In this document: positions 49,681 to 59,569 of the stretch, one piece after another
Numbering within the stretch: the stretch's first letter is position 1
Layout of the letters: every line of letters begins with the position of its first letter
NCBI GenBank assembly: GCA_035552155.1
Contig: DASZLX010000009.1
Coordinates: 1 to 64,000, forward strand
DNA: 64,000 bases
Direction of reading: 5' to 3'
Source: DASXHY01 sp035552155
GTDB lineage: Bacteria > Verrucomicrobiota > Verrucomicrobiia > Limisphaerales > DASXHY01
The notes under the pieces: generated by a model
The model's database searches: none
Told to the model about the DNA's origin: nothing
What the model saw: the letters and a program-made list of their open reading frames with translations, nothing else
Program-made: the position numbers and the translations under genes

Positions 49681-50242
49681 CGTTTGCCTTCCCCAAACCT
49701 GGTGGCACGGGCGCGCTTTCCGTTTTCAGCGGTGTGACGCCGGCATCGGACAGGGTTTTCACCGTTTCCACTTTGTAAATCAGCCATTTGCCGTCCACTT
49801 TTTTGAGCATGAAATCAAATTCCTGCGCGGAAATATCGCGTTCGCCGGGCACGACTGCCTTGGCGGTGAGATTTACCTTGGCCGTTTCGCCACCGGGATC
49901 GATGGTGATGTTCATGTCGGGAAACTCGACCTTTAATGAAGTCAACCGCGAGCGCGCGGCGAGGGCGACCTGGAGCACTTCGTCCCGCCCGTGCAATGAA
50001 ATCGAATCATAGCCGGACACATTCAGTTCCACATCCACATTCGTGGTGAAAAAATTTGCGGCTCTTTGGGCGTCGTAAGCCCGGCCCAACGCTCCGCCGC
50101 TGGAACTGAATGAAATGTCCTTCGCGAGCGCATTCAGGCGGGACTGAATGACTTTTTCCGGGCTGGGAAATAAAACAGTCCAGAGCCAGAACGCCGCGCC
50201 GATGACTGCTGCCGCGAGGATGATGGGAATGGCCCGCTTCAT
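49661..50242 (-). CDS. Membrane-anchored hypothetical protein, possibly NTF2-like
   Basis: 193 residues. One N-terminal membrane anchor (about 4-22), then a domain with a long helix (PEKVIQSRLNALAKDI) and curved strands ending in DFMLKKVDGKWLIYKVE, a pattern typical of NTF2/SnoaL-type folds. No catalytic motif is evident. It overlaps the signal peptidase gene by 4 bp (ATGA) upstream and the glycosylase by 20 bp downstream, so the three are coupled. Confidence 0.75.
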   Translation of the reverse strand: MKRAIPIILAAAVIGAAFWLWTVLFPSPEKVIQSRLNALAKDISFSSSGGALGRAYDAQRAANFFTTNVDVELNVSGYDSISLHGRDEVLQVALAARSRLTSLKVEFPDMNITIDPGGETAKVNLTAKAVVPGERDISAQEFDFMLKKVDGKWLIYKVETVKTLSDAGVTPLKTESAPVPPGLGKANDESRSC

Positions 50243-50775
50243 AACACAATTTTGCCCATGATGCGATCGCGGTCGATCCGGCCGCGATCGGAATTCATCC
50301 GGTTATCGCCGATGACATAATATTCGTTGGTGTCGAGTTTTACCGGCTCGAGGAAGGGCGCCGGGGAGCGAGTTTTCAGATACGGCTCCGGGATGGCCTC
50401 TCCGTTGACGAATAACCGGCCATGTTCAAACGCAATGGTTTCGCCGGGCATTCCCACAATGCGTTTCATCAGCATCACGCTGGGACCGGCCATGCGGATC
50501 CCCACGACATCGCCCCGCTGCGGTTGGGAGTGGCGGTAGGCGAGGCGGTTGACGAAGTTGATTCCGCGATCGTGATAGGTGGGAAACATGCTGTTTCCTT
50601 CAATCCGCACTGGGAGCACGATGACTTTGAAAAAGAAGAATTTGAAAAAAAGGAAGCAAAAAACCGCCAAAGCAGTCGCGCGGATAAGCGTGCGTTTCGG
50701 GTTCCGCCCAATTAACGCTATGCGCAACCAGCCCGGGAATCGGGCTACGGTGGCTCCGGTTTCCATGTTATTCAT
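50239..50775 (-). CDS. lepB: Signal peptidase I
   Basis: Removes Sec and Tat signal peptides at the outer face of the inner membrane. One membrane anchor (about 32-52), then the S26 domain: Ser in EGNSMFPTY, Lys in MLMKRIVGMPGE, and YYVIGDNRMNSDR. 178 residues, a compact form without the large insertions of E. coli LepB. Two start codons, 50775 or 50766. First gene of a coupled three-gene unit. Confidence 0.93.
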   Translation of the reverse strand: MNNMETGATVARFPGWLRIALIGRNPKRTLIRATALAVFCFLFFKFFFFKVIVLPVRIEGNSMFPTYHDRGINFVNRLAYRHSQPQRGDVVGIRMAGPSVMLMKRIVGMPGETIAFEHGRLFVNGEAIPEPYLKTRSPAPFLEPVKLDTNEYYVIGDNRMNSDRGRIDRDRIMGKIVL

Positions 50776-50890
50776 TCAAAGCCGCAAGTCCCGATAAGTT
50801 TCTCTCTACTTTGGAATTCATCAAGCAAAGAGTTGTCCCCATGCCGGTATTTCGCCTTGTTTCCCGGAAAATTCATGGGTAGAGAACCTT

Positions 50891-51799
50891 ATGCCGATTT
50901 ATCTGCCTCCGATTTCACGGCGGAGCTTTTTGCGCCGAACCCTCGCCGCCGCGACCGGTCTCGCGCTGGGACCGCACTTGTGGGCCGCGGAGAAGCCGGC
51001 GGATGAAAATTTTTGGGCGTTGTTTTCCGACCCGCATATCGCGGCCGACCGCTCGTTGGCGCACCTGAATGTGAACATGGCCGCGCACCTTGAAAGTGTC
51101 GTAAGCGAGGTGATGGCTTTGCCGGCGCGCCCGGCCGGCGTTTTCGTGAATGGCGATTGCGCCTATAACAGCGGGGAAAAAGACGATTACGCCACGTTGG
51201 CCGGAATGTTGAAGCCCTTGCGCGCAGCGAAAATGCCCGTTCACCTGACGCTGGGAAACCATGATAACCGTGAACGTTTTTGGGAGGCCTTGAAAACCGA
51301 AAAAGCGGCCAAACGTCCGCTGGCGGACCGGCAAACGCTGATGTTGCCGACGCCGCAGGTGAATTGGTTTGTGCTCGATTCGCTCGAACAAACGCTGTCC
51401 ACCCCGGGCCTCCTCGGAAAAGAGCAACTGGATTGGCTCGCCAAAACGCTGGATGCCAATCCCGATAAACCCGCGCTGGTCATGGTGCATCACAACCCGG
51501 GTTTCAGCGAGAGTGTGCCGGGATTGAAGGATACATTTGCGTTTTTAGAAATTCTCCGCCCGCGAAAGCAGGTCAAAGCCTACCTCTTTGGCCACACCCA
51601 TGTCTGGAACGTGATGCAGGATGACAGCGGACTTTATCTGGTGAATCTGCCGCCGATTTCCTATATCTTTAAAGAAGGGAACCCGAGCGGGTGGGTGCGC
51701 GCAACACTGGCTCGCGACGGGATGAAACTGGAATTGAGTTGCCTCGATAAATCCCACAAGGCGCAGGGCGAAGTGAAGGAGTTGAAGTGGAGGACGTAG
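50891..51799 (+). CDS. Tat-exported metallophosphoesterase
   Basis: 302 residues. Twin-arginine signal RRSFLRR with a hydrophobic stretch and an LWAAE cleavage site. Calcineurin-like dinuclear metal motifs are in order: FSDPHIA, VNGDCAYN, LGNHDNRE, MVHHNPG and FGHTHVW. Substrate unknown (3',5'-cAMP phosphodiesterase-like or phosphatase). Convergent with the next gene over a 26-bp gap containing a GGCGGACCGCCG core. Confidence 0.92.
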   Translation: MPIYLPPISRRSFLRRTLAAATGLALGPHLWAAEKPADENFWALFSDPHIAADRSLAHLNVNMAAHLESVVSEVMALPARPAGVFVNGDCAYNSGEKDDYATLAGMLKPLRAAKMPVHLTLGNHDNRERFWEALKTEKAAKRPLADRQTLMLPTPQVNWFVLDSLEQTLSTPGLLGKEQLDWLAKTLDANPDKPALVMVHHNPGFSESVPGLKDTFAFLEILRPRKQVKAYLFGHTHVWNVMQDDSGLYLVNLPPISYIFKEGNPSGWVRATLARDGMKLELSCLDKSHKAQGEVKELKWRT

Positions 51800-51825
51800 G
51801 GCAGGCGGACCGCCGTACAGCCGCT

Positions 51826-52656
51826 TCAACCTTCCGTCAATTTGCCCGTGCTGTTGAGCGAAAGCCGCCGGAAATGCAGAGATTGTGACTTGGTTTTGAT
51901 GTGGGTCGGATCGAGCAATTTGCGCCCCTGAAAATCCCCGCTCGACAACGTACTGAACCACACGCCGTCAGCCACGCGCGTGCGCTCCAGCGTGAAGGAA
52001 AGTTTCTTGAGGGAGCCGATGATGCCGCCCAGCAGGTTGACCTCTGAGCGAAGCGCCACTTCCGCGCGCGCCACTTCGAATTCCTCCGCGTCAATCCATA
52101 ATTTCCCTGAAATCTGGTTGAGCAGGCGATCCACCACGCGGCGCGCCGGCGGCAGCGGGGTTTTCGGCTGGAAAGAAACCAGGTAGGTTGCGCGACCATT
52201 CAGATTGGTTTCGCCCAGCAGCCGGAAATCAAAACGGGCGGCCAGTTCCGGCGTCAAAAAATTCTCGCGATTATCGCCTTTGACGGACTTGGCCTCGCCG
52301 GTGATCTGGCGGATGTTCATTTCATTGTCCGATTGCTTCTTGAGATCGGCTTCCGAGGGCAGGTGGCCGTTTACCTGGAGCAGGGTCGCGTGCGAAAGGC
52401 CATCGCGATAAGAAATTTCGTAAACCTTTTCGCGCCGTTCCTTGACCTTGCCGGCGCCGTCGAGTTCTTCGGTCATGGTCAGTTTGCGGTAAATGAAATC
52501 AGGCACCGCGCCCTGCTGGTCCTGCTGGCCGCGCGCGACGGCGTTCTGGATGACGTCATTGGCGGTCAAGGCCGTGCCGGCGCGCAAAGACGTTTGCGCC
52601 GCAAGGGCAAACCACATTGCGAGAACACCGCCAACCGCTGATAAACGAAACTTCAT
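51826..52656 (-). CDS. Secreted protein of unknown function, LolA-like fold possible
   Basis: 276 residues from the ATG at 52656. Signal peptide about 1-26 (ALAAQTSLRAG). A helical start (NDVIQNAVARGQQDQQ), then alternating strands (FIYRKLTMTEELDGAGKVKERREKVYEI by position about 45-75; RATYLVSFQPKTP; GKLWIDAEEFEVARAEVAL), resembling exported proteins that adopt a LolA-type half-barrel. No recognisable family. An open frame adds 19 residues before the ATG but destroys the signal. Confidence 0.75.
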   Translation of the reverse strand: MKFRLSAVGGVLAMWFALAAQTSLRAGTALTANDVIQNAVARGQQDQQGAVPDFIYRKLTMTEELDGAGKVKERREKVYEISYRDGLSHATLLQVNGHLPSEADLKKQSDNEMNIRQITGEAKSVKGDNRENFLTPELAARFDFRLLGETNLNGRATYLVSFQPKTPLPPARRVVDRLLNQISGKLWIDAEEFEVARAEVALRSEVNLLGGIIGSLKKLSFTLERTRVADGVWFSTLSSGDFQGRKLLDPTHIKTKSQSLHFRRLSLNSTGKLTEG

Positions 52657-53020
52657 GATCGTGCCATAAGATTCCGCTGAAATTGAGTTGGTGCAAATCG
52701 GTGAAAAGGCCAATTTTGATTCGGATTTTGTCTGACAAATTTTTAATCCTCGGATTTAAGCGGAGAAGGGGGCTTGTCCGCAGATTGCGCAGAGGGACGC
52801 CCTTTTGCATTTCATTACGCGGTTTTAGCACATTTCATTGAGGTGGAAAAACTTGGTAGTGTTTATTTGGAAGTCGTTTACGGAGAGAAATCGAGGTCAG
52901 TGAAGACTCCTGATAATCGTTTATCCCCACTGTTTTTTTGCATTGCCCCGTGTCCCCCCCGGGGCGATTTTCAGCCGGACCCTGACTTTCCTATTTTAAA
53001 AAATGAGAGATGATGTCAGC
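52657..53020. other. Divergent intergenic region, nothing firm
   Basis: 364 bp between the secreted-protein and response-regulator genes, AT-rich at 52720-52760 and 52850-52950. A 79-codon plus-strand frame (52774-53013) has no recognisable content. A C7G4 tract lies at about 52956-52967. No promoter, repeat or RNA can be placed. Confidence 0.4.
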
Positions 53021-53587
53021 ATGTTATTCCGAAGAAAAAAGGTCGCCGAGGTTGCTCCGGTTGCGGTGGAAGTGCCGAGCACCCTAACAGGGGCGCAGGA
53101 AGCCGGCGAGCCGCGCAAAAAGATTCTCGTTGTGGATGATGATCCCGTCATCGTCAAAACTCTCACTCTCACGCTGAATGCCCGGGGCTACGACGTGCTG
53201 TCCGCCATGGACGCCGCCGACGCCATCGGCAAGATGCGCGATGCGAAACCGGATATGCTGTTGGTCGATGTCAGCCTGCCTGCGGATTGCGCCAGTGGCG
53301 GCGTGGTGCCGTGGAATGGATTTCAAGTGACTCAATGGCTCCAACGCATGAGCACGGGAAAGATTCCCACGATCATCATCAGCGGAGCGGACAAGCCGGA
53401 GTACAAGCAAAAAGCGGCCGCCGTGGGCGCCGACGCTTTCATGGCCAAGCCGATCGATAACGCCCTGTTGCTGGGTTCAATTACCTCGGCTCTCGCGAAT
53501 CGCGAATCCGGGACGGAATTTATTAGTTTGAAGATGGCGAATTGCGAAGAACGGCTGGCAAATGACGGTCAGCATGGCGGAAAATGA
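53021..53587 (+). CDS. Single-domain response regulator (CheY-like receiver)
   Basis: About 188 residues from ATG 53021 (ATG 53003 also in frame). A basic N-terminal tail (MLFRRKKVAEV) precedes one receiver domain: acidic VVDDD, phosphoacceptor Asp in MLLVDVSLP, switch Ser in IISGAD, Lys in AFMAKP. An insert rich in Gly and Ala after the acceptor site (ADCASGGVVPWNGF) is longer than usual. No output domain, so it works by protein contact. Its kinase is not in the window. Confidence 0.9.
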   Translation: MLFRRKKVAEVAPVAVEVPSTLTGAQEAGEPRKKILVVDDDPVIVKTLTLTLNARGYDVLSAMDAADAIGKMRDAKPDMLLVDVSLPADCASGGVVPWNGFQVTQWLQRMSTGKIPTIIISGADKPEYKQKAAAVGADAFMAKPIDNALLLGSITSALANRESGTEFISLKMANCEERLANDGQHGGK

Positions 53588-53644
53588 GGATCGATACGGA
53601 ATTTCTCAGTTTGAAGACGGCGGAGTAATTTGGGGTTAGGTCTG

Positions 53645-53685
53645 GTTAGGTTGATTGGTGGTTAGGTTGATTGGTGGATAGGTTG
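53645..53685. repeat. GGTTAGGTTGATTGGT direct repeats
   Basis: Two adjacent copies of GTTAGGTTGATTGGTG and a partial third (GATAGGTTGG) between the response regulator and its terminator. Non-coding. Confidence 0.8.
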
Positions 53686-53686
53686 G

Positions 53687-53718
53687 AGCGGGCCGGGTTT
53701 GCGCCGGCCCGCTTTTTA
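53687..53718 (+). terminator. Intrinsic terminator after the response regulator
   Basis: Perfect 10-bp stem AGCGGGCCGG (53687-53696) with complement at 53704-53713, 7-nt loop, then a T run. About 100 bp past the stop codon. Confidence 0.92.
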
Positions 53719-53878
53719 TTTTCGTTGAAGGGATTTTTCTTCGGGGAACCTGCGATTCAACCCCCGTGTGTTTATTCCGAAGGCTTTGTGTCCGAACGTT
53801 TTGTTGACTTTTCGACACGTTTTAGTAACCTCTCGGGCGAGGTTTGAAGAATTCCGTCCCGGTCAAACGAAAGAAAGC

Positions 53879-56800
53879 ATGAAAACGTCTGCGAATTTCT
53901 GCAAACGGCTGGCTCTGTTCTTATTTGCGGCGTGCGTCGCCACCGGTTTATCAAACGCCCAACCTTTACCCAACGGATTGGTTGGGTGGTGGAAGGCCGA
54001 GGGGAATGGCCGGGACAGCATCAACGGTAATACAGCCTACGCCGCACTTCTCCCCGGCGGAGCCACCTTCGCTCCTGGCATGGTTGGCCAGGCTTTCCAA
54101 CTCGACAATACCAACGCGTACCTGTTGGTGCCGGCTTCGCCCAGTCTCAATGTCGGCACCGGAGGCGGCCTGACCATGGAAGGCTGGATCAAAGTGGGAT
54201 CCGTGGACGGATTTCATCCGATTGCGGAATGGGACGATGGGAGCCGGCAGGTGGGTGTTCAATTGTGGCTGAATTCTTATCCATCGGAGAGCGGCGCATT
54301 ATTTGCCTCGGTGGTGGATACCAATCACAACACGCACAACGTTCTATCGGCCCAGGGCATTGTGCAGCCGAACGTGTTCCAACACGTGGCCTTGACTTAC
54401 GACAAGGCCTCGGGAGTGGCGATGCTCTATCTTAACGGGGCTGTGGTTGGCCAGACCACCATCGGGACCATTGTGCCGCTGACGAGTTCGGATTTGTATT
54501 TCGGCCATCGGCCTAACGATGTTCCCGGCGATTGGACGTATGGAACGACTTTGGGCGGATTATTGGACGAGTTCAGCCTTTACAACCGGGCGCTGAGCCA
54601 GAGCGAAATTGCCGCGATTTTCAACGCCGGCAGCGCCGGCAAATGTAGCCTCACAAATTCCAGCAGCGCGCCGGTCATCACGCTTCAGCCGACCAATCAA
54701 ACGGTCGCTGCCGGTGGGACGGCTGATTTCTCCGTGTCCGCCAGTGGTTCGTCCACATTGTATTTTCAATGGTATGGCCCCAATAGCCTCCCGATTTCAG
54801 GAGCGAATACTTCCAGCCTGACGCTCTCGAATGTCCAACCAGCCGATGCCGGCTCCTATTTTGTGTTGGTCACCAATTCTTTCGGTTCCGGACAAAGCTC
54901 CAATGCCCTGTTGACGGTTACCGGGGGCACCACCAATTCCTGTACGCCCGCGCCCTCCGGCATTGTGGGATGGTGGCCGGGTGAAGGCAATGGCCAGGAC
55001 ATTGTCAGTAGCAACAATGCCATTCTGGAAGCCGGCGTGACGTTCACTCCCGGCGAAGTCGGCCAGGCCTTCCAAATGCTGAACTCCAACAACGGTTACG
55101 CGCGCGTGCCGGCTTCGCCCAGTCTCGATGTCGGTACCAGTGGCGGTCTGACCATGGAAGGCTGGATCAAAGTTGGGTCGGTGAACGGCCTTCATCCGAT
55201 TGCGGAATGGGATGATCAGCGCCGGCAGGTGGGAGTTCAATTGTGGCTGAATTCAAATCCGTGGGAGAATGGGGCTTTATTCGCTTCCGTTGTGGATACC
55301 GGTCATAACAACCACAACCTCATCTCAGCTGATGGCATTGTGCAGCCGAATGTGTTCCAGCACGTCGCATTGGCTTACGACAAGGCCTCAGGAGTGGCGA
55401 CGCTCTATCTTAACGGAGCCATGGTCGGCCAGACCACCATCGGAAGCATTGTGCCGCTGACGAGTTCGGATTTGTATTTCGGCCATCGGCCTAACGATGT
55501 TCCCGGCGATTGGACGTATGGAGCGACCCTGGGCGGATTATTGGATGAGTTCAGTCTTTACAACCGGGCATTGAGTCCGAGCGAAATTGCCGCGATTTAC
55601 AACGCTGGCAGCGCGGGCAAATGTGACTTCACGAATTCCTATACTGCTCCAGTCATCCGGCTTCAACCGACCAATCAAACGGTCGCTGCAGGTGGAACGG
55701 CTGATTTCTCCGTGGCCGCCAGTGGTTTGTCCCCGTTGTATTATCAATGGTATGGGCCCAATGGCACCGCGATTTCAGGAGCGAATACTTCCACCCTGAT
55801 GCTATCGGATGTTCAACCGGCCGACGCAGGCACTTATTTTGTGCTGATCACTAATTCTATCGGTTCCGCACAAAGCTCCAATGCCATGTTGACGGTTATC
55901 AGCAGCACCAATTCCTGCACTCCGGCGCCTTCAGGCATCGTGGGTTGGTGGCCGGGTGAGGGCAATGGTCAGGATATTATTAATAGCAACAATGCCATTC
56001 TGGAAGCCGGCGTGACGTTCGCTCACGGTGAAGTCGGCCAGGCCTTCCAAATGCTGAATTACACTAACGGTTACGCACACGTGCCGGCTTCGCCCAGTCT
56101 CGACGTCGGCACCGGTGAGGGCCTGACTATGGAAGGCTGGATCAAAGTTGGATCGGTGAACGGATTTCATCCCATTGCAGAATGGGACGATCAGAGCCGG
56201 CAGGTGGGTGTTCAATTGTGGCTGAATTCATATCCATCGGAGAGAGGGGCGTTATTCGCATCGGTGGTCGATACCGATCACAACACGCACAACCTCATAT
56301 CAGCCGATGGCATTGTGCAGCCGAACGTATTCCAGCACGTCGCCTTGACCTACGACAAGGCCTCGGGGGTGGCGAGGTTGTATCTCAATGGAACGGTGGT
56401 TGGCCATGCGACCATCGGAAGCATTGAGCCGTTGACGAGTTCGGATTTGTATTTCGGCCATCGGCCTAACGATATTCCTGGCGATTGGACATACGGAGCG
56501 ATCCTGGGCGGGTTATTGGATGAGTTCAGCCTTTATAACCGAGCGCTGAGCCAGAGCGAAATTGCCGCAATTTACAACGCCGGCAGCGCCGGCAAATGCC
56601 CAATAGCCATCGCGCCGGTCATCCAGCTTCAACCGACCAATCAAACCGTCGCTGCAGGTGGGACGGCCGATTTCTCCGTGACCGCCAATGGTTCATCCAC
56701 GTTGTATTATCAATGGTATGGACCCAACAGCACCGCGATTTCGGGAGCGAATACTTCCAGCTTGACGCTCTCGAATGTCCAACCAGCCGATGAAGGTTCT

Positions 56801-57817
56801 TATTTTGTGGTGATCACCAACTCCGTCGGCTCTGTCCAAAGCTCCAATGCCCTGTTGACGGTTACCGGTGGCACCACCAATTCCTGCACTCCGCCACCCT
56901 CCGGCATCGTGGGATGGTGGCCGGGTGAGGGCAATGGAGAGGATATTATCAATAGCAACAATGCCATTCTGGAAGCCGGCGTGACGTTCGCCCCCGGCGA
57001 AGTCGGCAAGGCCTTCCAATTGCTGAATTACACCAACGGTTACGCACACGTGCCGGCTTCACCCAGTCTCGATGCCGGCACCGGAGCTGGGCTGACCATG
57101 GAAGGCTGGATCAACGTTGCATCAGTGGCTGGCCTTCATCCAATTGCGGAGTGGGATGATCAGCGCCGGCAGGTGGGAGTTCAATTGTGGCTGAATTCAA
57201 ATTCAACGGAGAGCGGGTCTTTGTTCGCTTCGGTTGTGGACAACAATCATAATGGCCACAACCTGGTATCGGCCGAGGGCATTGTGCAGGCGAACGTGTT
57301 TCAACACGTGGCACTGACGTACGACAAGGCTTCGGGAGTGGCAATGCTCTATCTCAATGGAGCCGTCGTTGGCCAGGCCACCATCGGAAGCATTGTGCCG
57401 CTGACGAGTTCGGATTTGTATTTCGGCCATCGGCCTAACAATTTTCCCGGTGAGTCGACGTATGGAGCGACCCTAGGCGGGTTATTGGATGAGTTCAGTC
57501 TTTACAACCGGGCATTAAGCCAGAGCGAAATCTCCGCAATTTTCAATGCCGGCAGCGCCGGCAAATGTTCCACGACGATGGCGCCGAATTCGAGCATCGC
57601 CTTTCGACCGGTGATGAACCTCTCGTTAGCCGCCGGCTCATCGGTGCTGACCTGGCCGGTTTCGGCGGGTAACTGCATCCTGCAGTCTGCCGGCAGTCTC
57701 ACGCCGCCAGTCAAATGGACCAACGTCGCCGTGACGCTTCAAACCAATGATTCCACTGTTAAAGCGACCCTGTCGCCACGCGACCGACAGGGATACTTCA
57801 GGCTCGTGTATCCGTAA
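53879..57817 (+). CDS. Giant secreted protein with four LamG-Ig modules
   Basis: 1312 residues. Signal peptide about 1-28 (CVATGLSNAQP). Four LamG/concanavalin-like domains begin at about 33, 361, 686 and 1009 (each starts G[LI]VGWW and contains TMEGWIKVGSV and FGHRPN), separated by Ig-like domains at about 262, 590 and 911 (LQPTNQTVAAGGTADFSV). The unit repeats every 969-984 nt with very high DNA identity. The last 80 residues form a C-terminal module of the kind found on exported verrucomicrobial proteins. Probably binds glycans outside the cell. ATG at 53879. Confidence 0.93.
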   Translation: MKTSANFCKRLALFLFAACVATGLSNAQPLPNGLVGWWKAEGNGRDSINGNTAYAALLPGGATFAPGMVGQAFQLDNTNAYLLVPASPSLNVGTGGGLTMEGWIKVGSVDGFHPIAEWDDGSRQVGVQLWLNSYPSESGALFASVVDTNHNTHNVLSAQGIVQPNVFQHVALTYDKASGVAMLYLNGAVVGQTTIGTIVPLTSSDLYFGHRPNDVPGDWTYGTTLGGLLDEFSLYNRALSQSEIAAIFNAGSAGKCSLTNSSSAPVITLQPTNQTVAAGGTADFSVSASGSSTLYFQWYGPNSLPISGANTSSLTLSNVQPADAGSYFVLVTNSFGSGQSSNALLTVTGGTTNSCTPAPSGIVGWWPGEGNGQDIVSSNNAILEAGVTFTPGEVGQAFQMLNSNNGYARVPASPSLDVGTSGGLTMEGWIKVGSVNGLHPIAEWDDQRRQVGVQLWLNSNPWENGALFASVVDTGHNNHNLISADGIVQPNVFQHVALAYDKASGVATLYLNGAMVGQTTIGSIVPLTSSDLYFGHRPNDVPGDWTYGATLGGLLDEFSLYNRALSPSEIAAIYNAGSAGKCDFTNSYTAPVIRLQPTNQTVAAGGTADFSVAASGLSPLYYQWYGPNGTAISGANTSTLMLSDVQPADAGTYFVLITNSIGSAQSSNAMLTVISSTNSCTPAPSGIVGWWPGEGNGQDIINSNNAILEAGVTFAHGEVGQAFQMLNYTNGYAHVPASPSLDVGTGEGLTMEGWIKVGSVNGFHPIAEWDDQSRQVGVQLWLNSYPSERGALFASVVDTDHNTHNLISADGIVQPNVFQHVALTYDKASGVARLYLNGTVVGHATIGSIEPLTSSDLYFGHRPNDIPGDWTYGAILGGLLDEFSLYNRALSQSEIAAIYNAGSAGKCPIAIAPVIQLQPTNQTVAAGGTADFSVTANGSSTLYYQWYGPNSTAISGANTSSLTLSNVQPADEGSYFVVITNSVGSVQSSNALLTVTGGTTNSCTPPPSGIVGWWPGEGNGEDIINSNNAILEAGVTFAPGEVGKAFQLLNYTNGYAHVPASPSLDAGTGAGLTMEGWINVASVAGLHPIAEWDDQRRQVGVQLWLNSNSTESGSLFASVVDNNHNGHNLVSAEGIVQANVFQHVALTYDKASGVAMLYLNGAVVGQATIGSIVPLTSSDLYFGHRPNNFPGESTYGATLGGLLDEFSLYNRALSQSEISAIFNAGSAGKCSTTMAPNSSIAFRPVMNLSLAAGSSVLTWPVSAGNCILQSAGSLTPPVKWTNVAVTLQTNDSTVKATLSPRDRQGYFRLVYP

Positions 57818-57925
57818 TCGTTTAATGCAGCCCACGATTTGAGTCACCGTGACGCGATCGATCTTTAGCGATTTTTGAATGAGCTTGCCCCGAACCCGAA
57901 ACCGTGCGTAAATTTTACCGCGATA

Positions 57926-58015
57926 GGAAGGGTGGCTGAGTGGTTGAAGGCACCTGACTCGAAATCAGGCTTAGGAGCAATCCTAACGTGGGTTCGAATC
58001 CCACCCCTTCCGCCA
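57926..58015 (+). tRNA. tRNA-Ser(CGA)
   Basis: 90 nt including an encoded CCA. Acceptor GGAAGGG (57926-57932) pairs with CCCTTCC (58005-58011), anticodon arm CCTGA-CTCGAAA-TCAGG with anticodon CGA, a long variable arm (TAGGAGCAATCCTA) as expected for serine, and a GGTTCGAATCC T-arm. The DNA after it changes character (broken gene, accessory functions), making this tRNA a likely integration site. Confidence 0.97.
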
Positions 58016-58689
58016 CCTATCCGCGCAAACTCGAAGGTCATCGAGTGAGATGGCCCAAACTGGATGTGCGCCGACGTCCATACCGATCTTGCGCAGGTGC
58101 TGGACTTGCGCCGCCAGTTCCGTGAACGGATCGAGAGTAACGGGACAAATCGTCATGTGCCGAAATGCGCCGCGATGTAGCTCTCCGATTTGCTGATGAT
58201 GATTATCGAAGATTGGAACGGAATTTGCGCTGCAAAGATAGTCGAGGAACCGCTTACCTTGTGTCGCCGGTTTCAGAACGAGGTTTCTGAGAGACTCCAC
58301 ATACGCTGGAAAATCATTTGCGGGAGACTTGTAGGTGAAAGCCCCGCCTCTGCACTCAACAATAAAAAGGTGATCATCATATCCGATTGGAGTTGCTTCA
58401 ATGACTCCACCACTTCCTTGAGCCCAAATGACAGGTTGTGCCAAATCTTAAGAATAGCCTCGATGAACTGCGCTGCGGTGATACCAAACAATTCGCTCAG
58501 CACATCAGAATGGGAAAGGAACATGTCACTTAGAAAAGCTGGCTCGTGAACCTGATATCGACTTCCTCTAATATTACACCAGTATAACCGAACAATGTTT
58601 GCGGCGGCCGAAGTCTCGCTGATCAACCAGTGATTCAACGATGTGGTAAATGAAAGGCACCATTTACTGAGCATTGATGTTAAGTGCAC
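58016..58689 (-). pseudogene. Frameshifted, truncated hypothetical gene next to tRNA-Ser
   Basis: Two overlapping minus-strand frames read as one protein: the upstream part (from 58689, SSHDVLSELFG-type helices) is in a different frame from the downstream part (GGVIEATPIGYDDHLFIVECRGG onward, by position 58400-58330). The switch lies near 58430-58450. The downstream frame runs through the tRNA (its last residues GWDSNPR are tRNA sequence), so the real C-terminus is lost. The FIVECRGG strand suggests a nuclease-like sheet, but I cannot name the family. Confidence 0.6.
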
Positions 58690-59569
58690 TTAGCAGTGTC
58701 CGCAATGGGCTGCCAGCTTTGCCCCGCTGCCAGACAACGAACAAGTCCCAGGTTGCACCGGCGTCAGCGATCGGAATCATGACGACGTTCGGAACGTTCA
58801 GGTGAGAAATGAAGGCCGGTTGAATCGAAATCGCTTCTTCATTCGCCGCCAAGGCGAGAGCCTCCGGGAGAGATTCTACATGACTAGTTGCGTTGTCAAT
58901 GCTGGTCAGGCGGGGACGGAAGTCGCCATACTTGCGGCAGAACCTAATGATCCTCTGGGTGTATCCAGGGACGTCATCATCCGATCCACGCACAAACGTT
59001 TCGGCCTTTAATTGTGAAAGAGACACCCGCCTTTCGGTTGCGAACCGGTGGCTGACGGGAAGCGCGACCACGCTCCCAACCGTCTCCAATTTACGAGTAT
59101 AGAAATCGCGCGAGAGCACGTCGATACCGAGCAAGGTGAATGCTAAATCAATTTTATCTTGCCGTAAGGCGATAATCATCTCGCCGGGCGTTTGATCGAG
59201 CATTTTGACGTTCAGGCTCGGATAAGCGCGCCGCAGCGCGGCCAGAGCCGACCCAAGATTCTCCGGGACGACAGAAGCAATATAGCCAATCCGCAACCGT
59301 TCACTCCCTTCGAGATTCAGCCGGCGGACTTCAGCCATGGTGGAATCAAAATCTGCCAAAAGCGTTTTTGCCCTTTCGGCGAGGACTTGTCCTCCGTTCG
59401 TGGGGCGCACCCCGGCAGAGGTTCGTTCCAAAACGCGCACACCGAGATCGAGTTCGAGTGATTGCATCTGTCGCGTGATGGTTGACTGAGAAATCCGCAG
59501 CCGGTCAGCCGCACGCCGGAGGCTGCCTTCCTCAAGGACCACCAGGAACAAGCGAAGCTTTTCTAGCAT
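58664..59569 (-). CDS. LysR-family transcriptional regulator
   Basis: 301 residues. Winged HTH at about 1-60 (LRRAADRLRISQSTITRQMQSLE), linker helix, and the effector-binding domain from about 90 (LRIGYIASVVPENL; GEMIIALRQDKIDLAF). The ATG at 59569 lies 11 bp from a perfect palindrome (59581-59599) in the divergent promoter it shares with the DUF5069-SDR cassette, so it likely controls both. The ligand is unknown. Its last 26 bp overlap the pseudogene frame. Confidence 0.93.
   Translation of the reverse strand: MLEKLRLFLVVLEEGSLRRAADRLRISQSTITRQMQSLELDLGVRVLERTSAGVRPTNGGQVLAERAKTLLADFDSTMAEVRRLNLEGSERLRIGYIASVVPENLGSALAALRRAYPSLNVKMLDQTPGEMIIALRQDKIDLAFTLLGIDVLSRDFYTRKLETVGSVVALPVSHRFATERRVSLSQLKAETFVRGSDDDVPGYTQRIIRFCRKYGDFRPRLTSIDNATSHVESLPEALALAANEEAISIQPAFISHLNVPNVVMIPIADAGATWDLFVVWQRGKAGSPLRTLLSALNINAQ

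Noticed and set aside
53645..53685. CRISPR-like direct repeats
   Set aside because: Only two and a half 16-nt units with no spacers, no cas genes; simple tandem repeat.
54959..57570. Tandem repeat as a CRISPR or rearrangement artefact
   Set aside because: The repeats are in frame, end with normal domain borders and differ by scattered substitutions; they are protein modules.
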